NCBI GenBank assembly: GCA_031841125.1 | Contig: CM063106.1 | Location: 11,470,001 to 11,534,000, forward strand | Direction of reading: 5' to 3' | DNA: 64,000 bases | DNA from: Acanthococcus lagerstroemiae | Lineage: Eukaryota; Arthropoda; Insecta; Hemiptera; Eriococcidae | Shown: one piece after another, positions 57,870-64,000 of the stretch | Layout of the letters: every line of letters begins with the position of its first letter | Position numbering within the stretch: position 1 is the first letter of the stretch | Position numbers and translations under genes: made by a program | The notes under the pieces: generated by a model | Seen by the model: the letters and a program-made list of their open reading frames with translations, nothing else | What the model was told of the DNA's origin: nothing | The model's database searches: none

Positions 57870-58697
57870 CTTGGAAGACACCATTTATGAAAGATTCCTT
57901 GGTTTCCAACCAGCACAAATTTTGATGCTGAATCATTATGCACGTATATTGAAGGCAAACTCAATAAATCTTCAGCTGATATGAGTAAATGCGTCGCGCA
58001 GACGTATGATGGTGCAAGTGTGATAAGTGGCAATGTAAAGAGGGCGTGAAAGCACGATTCCGTGCAAGCTCTATTATGTTCATGTTTTAAGGTTTTAACA
58101 ATGGGTGGAATCTAGTTTTAGTAGAGTTATGTAAAAATGCAGCAAATAGGAAGGCATTTTTCGGAATTTTGGAATCTCAATATGTTTGTATGTCAAGGCT
58201 CTGCTATTCATTCCATGTTCATTGAGCTACAAAAATTGGTAAGTCCTGTGAAACCCATGGAACTCGAGAGAATATGCTACACAAGATGGACATCGCAAAT
58301 TTCGGCTTGTGTAGCATTAAAAAAACTTTTGACAGAAATTTTACTTTTTTATAATAATCTCATAAAACAGAAGCATAATCAAAATTCTAAATTCAATGAA
58401 ATGGTTTTGTTTCGGTGAAAAATTTTTCATTTTTATTGACTTTTTTTCTGGATGCGTGTAATGTTATTAGTTCGTTAAACATAAAATAAATCCTTTAAAC
58501 AAGGAATAAGTCTAAAATAGCCCCCCCGGACCCCCGTTTTTATGGGTCTACCACCCTCACACACCTCGTAAGTCTTTATCGTCCTTGTTCCTTTTTACAT
58601 GGCCCATGCAAAATTAAAAGCTAGCTCCGCCACTGCTGATTATGCTGAAACCTCGACTGTACCACTCGGTTTCAAACCCCCTTCCCCCATATACCCT

Positions 58698-58912
58698 CTG
58701 TTTTCCAACTTTTACTCTCAACCCGAACCCTGGAATCCGCCCTTTCGAGTATTACTTCAGAGACGTCGGAGAGGCTGTTAGGGCTGTCTTAGCCCTCTTC
58801 TCATATAGCCGAAAAACCGACCTAGGTCGAAATGTAGCGAGTTGCTACGTGGGCTCGAACCCGGAACCCCCAGATTCCGATACTAGCACGCTATCCACTC
58901 GGCCAACTAGAT
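58698..58912 (-). mobile_element. tRNA-derived SINE, 215 bp
   Basis: Read on the minus strand it starts GATCTAGTTGGCCGAGTGGA, containing a box-A-like TTGGCCGAGTGG, and continues to GGGTTCGAGCCC, a box-B-like T-loop, spaced as in a tRNA; a tRNA-unrelated body follows. Twenty-one bases, CCCCC(T/C)TCCCCCATATACCCT-like, flank it at 58677-58697 and 58913-58933 with one mismatch, the target duplication of LINE-driven retroposition. The anticodon stem does not fold cleanly, so it is not a working tRNA gene. Confidence 0.88.
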
Positions 58913-58933
58913 CCCCCTCCCCCCATATACCCT

Positions 58934-59160
58934 AATTGGGCCTGGATTTACAGAAAAGAAGCATGAAAATGACCAGTCATAGGAAATTTGAACTGTGCTC
59001 CCTTATTCATGATTCCTTTCCGGCGTCTCTGGTACATATCATTTGTAATCCATTTCCTATTTTGCCTGCAGTGTTCCGATCTTCTAAAATTTATTACTAA
59101 TACGCAAAATATTACAGGTTGTAAGAAATTCGAGACTGCACATTTTTATCTGGTTGAAAT
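58934..59160. other. No gene recognised
   Basis: Ordinary AT-rich sequence; the 105-aa frame starting at 58988 has no motif. Confidence 0.35.
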
Positions 59161-59885
59161 CGCATCCTCGACCTTTAGCGTTATCGACTTCGCCATCGAT
59201 ACTTACCCCCGCGCCTATTTCCATTTCCATCCATCCGTCCTCCTACGGGAGTACCGACGAAAGAAAGAAAATGCGAGAAAGGAGTCCCAATCCCGAACGA
59301 AATAAGAACCTTTCGGAACCCGGCCCGATACTGGCGAACGCCACACGCAACCCATAAAATCTATTCGTACGATCTACGCTCGGGAAACCTCATTCCATTC
59401 ATTTATTATTTATTTCTACGGTAGATTTTTTCCATTGGAGCGAAACGGACAGTGGCAGCGTACGTCGGCGCTCACCAACACACGCACACGTACGAGACAA
59501 AGTTATGCGTTCGCTCTTTCGGTTCTCCACCCTTCGTCGAAAAGGAATAACTTAATTTGGTGCAACGATGCAACTGCGCTCTCTCTCCCCACGGCCCGCA
59601 CGATTCCAACGAGTATTTCTTTCCAAGGTGCACTTTACACGGACGAAGTTGCCGTGTACGAATTAACAGCAAGCAAAGACGTGCATCGGGACAACGGAAG
59701 TACGCGATACGCGATAGGACAGTGCGGTACCTACATGTATTATGTCCATTGCACATATGTTCGTGACGTGTGCGTTCTCACCACTGCAGTGTGTGGCAGG
59801 CATGGTCTAATTGAATGGAAAAACGATTGTAATTGGGGTTCTGGTCGAGGGTGTTCTCTAATAGCGTCAGATGAAATTAATTAAG
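59161..59885. other. CpG-rich stretch with a 149-aa open frame
   Basis: This block is visibly richer in CG dinucleotides and GC than its surroundings (many CGTACG, TCGCG and CGACG words). A plus-strand frame of 149 aa (59435-59884) lies here but has no recognised domain, and a minus frame of 94 aa overlaps it. It could be the promoter or first exon of an unrecognised gene or a GC-rich repeat. I cannot choose. Confidence 0.3.
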
Positions 59886-59944
59886 GTACAACTTAATACT
59901 GTGGTCAGGCCAGGGTTGCCAACCGCCCGGCCGGTATTTTCGTA

Positions 59945-60262
59945 AAAAGGATTCGAGTGAAGAAGTAGACAAAATTTATGAAGAAATTGATGAAGTATTC
60001 AGCAAGGTAAAAGGAAAAACAATAAATTATAATGGGAGATTGGAACACCGGAGTAGGAGGAAGAAAAGAATAAGGGATATGCTGAGAGTATGGTTCAGGA
60101 GAGCAAAATGAAAGAGGGGTGACACTCATAGTATTTTGTGAAGAATATAAATAAGTTATAAATTAGTTATTGGAAACACTACGTTAAAAATTCATGAGAG
60201 AAGAAAATACACTTGGAAAAGTCCAGGAGATGAAAGAAGATATCAAATAAGACAAGGCAGAG
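59945..60262 (+). pseudogene. LINE AP-endonuclease fragment
   Basis: Across frames: EEVDKIYEEIDEVFSKVKGK, then IMGDWNTGVGG (MGDWN at 60032-60046, the metal-binding GDxN motif of apurinic-type endonucleases), QNERGVTLIVFCEEY, and RRKYTWKSPGDERRYQI (about 60200-60250). This order is the middle of the endonuclease domain of RTE-clade LINEs, which nicks target DNA. Several stops interrupt it. It is in the same orientation as the reverse transcriptase piece at 62.6 kb and may be the same LINE insertion split apart. Confidence 0.85.
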
Positions 60263-60871
60263 AATAAGGTCTCACATGGTCGACACGGAGTTACGAGTAC
60301 CCGCATATACCAGATAAAATTTCTGACAAAATGGATACCTTGAAGAGCTCTCTAGTTCCAAAATTCGCTGAGATATGGCTGTTCAAAGTTGAGATTTTAA
60401 AAAACCTAATTTTGAAAAAATGACTTTTACAAAAAGGTTTAGAAAAATGAAAGATTACAAATTCAAAGCAGCCCTATAGCCAAGGAGGGCAAGCTGGGGC
60501 TGAGCCCCCTAAAGGCATCTTGACCCCCCCCCCCGGGCAAAGATACCTCAATTTTAAAAAAATCATAATTATGCTGAATGATAAAGAAAGAAGAGATGAA
60601 GCGAATTAATATCACAGGAACATTTTAAAATTTAGAACAAAAACTTTGTTAACTAATTTGGGACTCTTGGATTGGAAGATCCCGTAGCCAGAAAGGCGCT
60701 AGGGAATGCTGAGCACTTCCTGGCGTTTGCCGGAGCCCCGCAAAATTTCGTGAATAAAAATAACGAATTTCTTATATTATTCTTGTTACTTTTGTTCAAA
60801 ACTTTTCTTTCCACTACATTTTAATGCTTATAAACTTAGCAACAATGATTTTCCTTTGAAAGATAGTTTGT
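60263..60871. other. No gene recognised; MITE debris
   Basis: C-run at about 60525-60534 with a preceding GGGGCTGAGCCCC hairpin, and CCCGTAGCCAGAAAGG near 60684, are fragments of G-tract MITEs. No complete element could be bounded. Confidence 0.4.
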
Positions 60872-61010
60872 AGGGTGTTAGCCGCGCGTAGCGCTGCAAG
60901 CACCCTATTGCAATCGAATTTTCATTTCATTTTTTCCTTTAAATGCGAGTGAATTGTTTACAGATTATAGTTCAGTTTTGTTCTCCATCAACTGCTGCCA
61001 TCTATTGGGA
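60872..61010. repeat. Hairpin-led repeat, copy 1
   Basis: It begins with a 35-base hairpin (60872-60906, AGGGTGTTAGCCGCGC against GCGCTGCAAGCACCCT, loop GTA, about 14 of 16 pairs). It continues with CTATTGCAATCGAATTTTCAT, GAATTGTTTACAG, ATAGTTCAGTTTT and TCAACTGCTGCCATCTATTG. A second copy lies 435 bases on. Confidence 0.8.
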
Positions 61011-61306
61011 TGTGGAACGGAATGTAGGGGCGCTAATGTGCACTTCCTAATGAAGGGTTAAGTTATCACAGCCGGAAATAACATTGCTGTAAATGGGAAA
61101 CAGAGGTCTTTCAAATAATCATTATAAAATTAAGAAATGACGGACATGCTTCAAATTTGAACTGTAGGGAGCTACATATTCGAATTTGCGATTAAAAATT
61201 TAATATGTAAGGAATCAAAATTAGTAGAAGTGCGGTCTGCGGTGAAGTTTTAAATGAAAGGTACGTTATCAGTTGCCGGCCCGATCCGCGCGGCTCATCT
61301 ACTTTT

Positions 61307-61452
61307 AGGGTGTATGCCCCCGCGCGTAGCACTGCAAGCAGCCTATTGCAATTGAATTTTCATCATTTTTCATAAAATACGACTGAATTGTTTACAGCTC
61401 ATAGTTCAGTTTTAGCTCAGTTGCGTTCTCTGTCAACTGCTGCCATTTATTG
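61307..61452. repeat. Hairpin-led repeat, copy 2
   Basis: Same landmarks as 60872-61010 in the same order, but the hairpin is eroded (AGGGTGTATGCC... GCAAGCAGCCT) and a small insertion duplicates TTTAGCTCAG. Confidence 0.8.
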
Positions 61453-62640
61453 ATAAGTTGGTTTACTATTATGAATGTATCCTCTCCATTAAGTTTTCAA
61501 TTTACAAATGCAACTTGTTTACGTTTTATTTGGTAATTACTCATGACAGTATTGTGCGACTTGTACTTATCTACAAAAGGAACTATTTCCTCAAAGAAAG
61601 GGAAGACATTAACTGGATTTAGAAGAGGTAAGTGCATTGTTTGTTTGTATGAATAATGGGTTCCCAGTTGAATTAGTGTATAATGTATTTGACTTGAACC
61701 AAGTACATGCAACATTATGTGGTACTCTTATCAGAAAATTTTCCAAGAAATAATGCGATGTGAGTTATGTCTCATAAATATGTTAGCAGTATTAAGTGGT
61801 AATTTTGGTATTCTGTTTCAGCTTTCAGGTCTTTCACGAATATTTTGTTTCTGGTTTGACTATTTACCTCGTCTTTTCGTTATCAGGAACAACAAATCAT
61901 CCAAAACCATCAACATGCCTTCAACCACAAATTTGAACTTCTATTATAATTGTGTAGCGGAATTAACGAAAAATGTGAATAAATAACACTACTGAACAAA
62001 ATGAAATTTTTTGTTTACACAACGCATTTAAGGAGGTGATTCTTGAGTACTTTTCAACGCTGAATACAGTGCCGTAGGCCGTTTTTCTCTATCACGTCTA
62101 GTTTTTCTGATCAAAAACTATAAAAAATTCAACTAAATGTGTTCAAAAAGAGGTTTTGGAACTGAATGTGGTCATACTGATTCGTGTTGTTGTGTGTTGC
62201 GGTCGTGTGTAGTGGTGTGTATTCCGTCTGTTTTTTTCAGGCATTCACAGTCGATCCATTACACTTTGGGGGGGGGGGGCTAAATGTTGGAGAAAAAAAG
62301 AAAAAAAAATTTTAACATGAACATGATTGTTGATAAGTGATAATGTTATTCATTGATAACGCGATATGTATTCACGAACTGTGCTGTATCGATCAAAACT
62401 ATTAAAAAACATCGGTGGTAAAAAGTGAAAAGGAGTGAATTTTTTTTTTTTGTGGGGGGGGGCTGGCCCCCTTTAGCCCCCCTTGGATCCGCCACTGTCT
62501 GTTATTGTGGTCTGATAACACTGATAATATCAGTCAGTGGTACCGCTTATTCCAATGCAAAAACAAAATGGAAACGAATTTCAGTTGTTCAGAACTCCGA
62601 TTGTGACATGATAGAAAAAATGGGTCGCAGTATCTGTTCA
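61453..62640. other. No gene recognised; MITE right end
   Basis: An 89-aa plus frame at 61717 has no recognised domain. G-runs at about 62266 and 62454 and the word GGATCCGCCACTG ending near 62497 look like the right end of a CAGTGGCGGATCC hAT MITE; no left end or 8-bp duplication was found. Confidence 0.4.
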
Positions 62641-62644
62641 GCGT

Positions 62645-63245
62645 TGAAAAGATTTGTAGATTTAGAAAAACTTTTGATAATGTTGAAAGTTAAAAATGTT
62701 TCAAATATTGTAGGAGATAGGAGTTAATTATAAAGAAAGAAGAGTAATAGGAACTTATATCAAAAGGCTCAAATACAAATAGTGGATAAAGTAGGAAGAG
62801 TAAAATTCATCCTATTTATAGAAAAAGTAATTGAAGAAATGGATGAAAGGAAATCAGGTGTGATAATACAAGGGAAGACGGTTAGAATGATAAGGTTTGC
62901 AGATGACATTGCAATAGTAGAAGGAAGTAAGGAAGAACTAAAGAAAACACTGAAAAAATTGGATGAAAAATTGAAAATAAAATATAAAATGAAGCTGACT
63001 AAGAATAAAACAAAAGTAATGGTAGACAGTAGATGGAAACCAAATCCAATAAATATGAAGACATCCAGGGATATTGTCATTATTGCTAGGGGAATGGTTG
63101 AGGGAAGAATTGAACAGGAAAGGAAAGAATGAGCTATGAAGAGCATATAATAAAGGATACAAAGAGTAAATCCTTCTCAGAAATGAAAAGATCTGCGCAA
63201 CAAGAAGAAAGTGAGAGACGAACTACAAGTCAGAGACAAGAATAA
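62645..63245 (+). pseudogene. Third RTE-type LINE reverse transcriptase fragment
   Basis: Frames give RFVDLEKLLIML, NYKERRVIG, LYQKAQIQIV, then a 116-aa open frame (62782-63132) with MIRFADDIAIVEGSKEEL (FADD at 62896-62907) and YKMKLTKNKTKVM. FADD is the catalytic pair of LINE reverse transcriptases. It lacks the C-terminal domain and is 5'-broken. By protein wording it is closer to the 31.2-kb fragment than to the 15-kb one. Confidence 0.87.
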
Positions 63246-63486
63246 GGAGTACACACAAAATATTCGGTATTAAATCATACGACCGGTATTTTTGAAAAAT
63301 CACAGCCAAATACTCAGCTTTTATAACAAAATGATGACTAAACCAAATTGTTGTCGAGATCTCTTGATGTGCCGCCTCATTTTTTTCTCATTTCACGAAC
63401 CTAACTTGCCCCCCTCTCTTAACTTCCTTGTTTTTTTTTTTTGATGGTAGTTTAATCTTTAACAGTTTTACAACCCTGGTTCAGGC

Positions 63487-64000
63487 CGCGACTAAAAGAG
63501 TGTTAGGCAGATTTAATTTTGGAATATACACGTACATGTGTACGTGGGCTTCGCTTCAGCCAAGAAATATGTACAATTTTGCCCGAGAAGAATTTTACGG
63601 TAAAAACTGCTAGAATTCTGGTTACCAGCGCCGAACTTACCTATGAATAATTTTCCCAGAGCCCCGATGTTCAGTGATTTCCCGCCAAGTCCGGTACCAG
63701 AATTGTTCTACGTAGATAAATCTTATAATGCTGACCTTCAAAACTGGAAAAAAAAACCACTACGTAGTTTCCAAGCGAAGTGAGCAACATTTTCTCAATT
63801 GTTTGAAGAATTTCCATGAATATTTTTTATTTTGGATGGTCAAAGGGAGATTACCACCAAATACCCTCCCATTTTAAAACCGTAGGTTTCAGGCACTCTT
63901 TAACTAAGAATTTATAAAATGTTTACCGAATTTGGTAACCTTGAGGGTCTTGTAGAAAAGGGGTACTATCTGCGAACATCTATAAAACATGGAATTTGAA
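63487..64000. other. No gene recognised
   Basis: One 61-aa frame at 63428-63613 without motif; the rest is ordinary sequence to the window edge. Confidence 0.4.

Larger units (their letters stand above)
53943..58430 (+). pseudogene. ZMYM1-like hAT transposase, interrupted
   Basis: This protein would cut and join its own element ends. Readable parts: an acidic N-terminal start (53943-54049); after the first nested element, GPSDPAQSI and YPKT (about 56696-56775); the TTF-type finger region KWYEKYSRLEYS...AFCFSCRFF (56810-56890); ESHARLVKENRLYL (57045-57090); IADESKDVSKTEQMS carrying the first catalytic aspartate (about 57368-57415); after the second nested element, CVAQTYDGASVISG with the second (57991-58033); and ICYTRWTSQISAC (about 58270-58310). 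The C-terminal hAT dimerisation domain and third acidic residue are absent. Several stops and frameshifts remain even after removing the insertions, so it is inactive. Confidence 0.9.
53827..58635 (+). mobile_element. hAT element with ZMYM1-like transposase, 4.8 kb
   Basis: The left end CAGTGGCGGAGCT and the right end AGCTCCGCCACTG are perfect 13-bp inverted repeats. CTGATTAT is repeated exactly at 53819-53826 and 58636-58643. The plus strand carries a broken hAT transposase of the TTF-finger/ZMYM1-like group. Two other hAT-type elements are nested within it (54050-56658 and 57434-57869). Without them the element would be about 1.75 kb, too short for a full transposase of this group, and the dimerisation end is missing, so it was already internally deleted. 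Confidence 0.95.
59911..63478. mobile_element. hAT-type element containing LINE pieces
   Basis: The left end CAGGGTTGCCAACCG and the right end, reverse-complemented, CAGGGTTGTAAAACTG match over the first eight or nine bases. The flanks GGTCAGGC (59903-59910) and GTTCAGGC (63479-63486) agree at 7 of 8. GGCCGGTATTTTCG just inside the left end recurs as GACCGGTATTTTTG at about 63280. The interior holds a LINE endonuclease piece, a LINE reverse transcriptase piece and at least one other block, so most of the 3.6 kb is acquired sequence. Confidence 0.8.

Noticed and set aside
58830..58915. Functional tRNA gene on the minus strand
   Set aside because: Box A and box B are present, but the anticodon stem does not pair, and the sequence is bounded by a SINE-type 21-bp duplication.
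62238..62497. Complete hAT MITE between CAGTCGATCC and GGATCCGCCACTG
   Set aside because: The flanking 8-mers GGCATTCA and TCTGTTAT do not match and the left end is a poor match to the right.
1..64000. CRISPR arrays, prokaryotic operons, LTR retrotransposon or integrated virus
   Set aside because: No regularly spaced identical repeats, no ribosome-binding/operon layout, no paired LTRs and no viral protein motifs were seen.

Overview
This window reads as non-coding, repeat-rich DNA from an animal nuclear genome, most likely an insect. A hemipteran is a guess from the overall texture (AT-rich, recurrent GTAGGTAC-type words, many G-tract hAT MITEs), not a demonstrated identification. No intact host protein gene, rRNA gene, operon or CRISPR array can be supported. 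The longest open frames (196 aa and 158 aa) show no convincing host-gene character, and the recognisable coding matter is broken transposon protein.

Layout. 1-1260 is very AT-rich and resembles the 3' untranslated end of a plus-strand gene lying to the left. 4.9-7.7 kb is a probable hAT-type element. Around 4.6 kb and 9.8 kb are clusters of GACGTC/GACGTT. 9.23-9.44 kb is a MITE with perfect 38-nt inverted arms. 11.3-17.1 kb is a nested stack: a decayed RTE-clade LINE (endonuclease/reverse transcriptase type) carries a pogo/Tigger element at 11498-14920, which itself carries a hAT-type element; a further hAT MITE sits in the LINE C-terminal region. 17.2-20.3 kb holds tandem and cryptic simple repeats plus a hAT MITE. 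22.5-24.2 kb holds three inverted-repeat structures, two of them nested. 30.4-32.9 kb is a hAT-type element with a second LINE inside, bracketed by 90-bp direct repeats. 34.3-36.0 kb is a nested composite of MITE copies. 42-52 kb contains several small hAT MITEs and a 3.4-kb element with another inside it.

53.8-58.6 kb is the best-defined structure: a 4.8-kb hAT element with 13-bp perfect terminal repeats and a perfect 8-bp target duplication. It carries a broken plus-strand ZMYM1-like hAT transposase interrupted by two other hAT-type insertions, each with its own perfect 8-bp duplication. A tRNA-derived SINE on the minus strand with 21-bp target duplications follows at 58.7 kb. 59.9-63.5 kb is another hAT-type element holding LINE endonuclease and reverse transcriptase fragments.

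The genes do not form a pathway. The common logic is repeated transposition: many hAT families with CAG...CTG ends and 8-bp duplications, probably mobilised in trans by transposases such as the one at 54-58 kb, together with LINE, SINE and pogo activity. All coordinates and repeat matches were found by eye; family assignments rest on motifs recalled from general knowledge, not on database searches.
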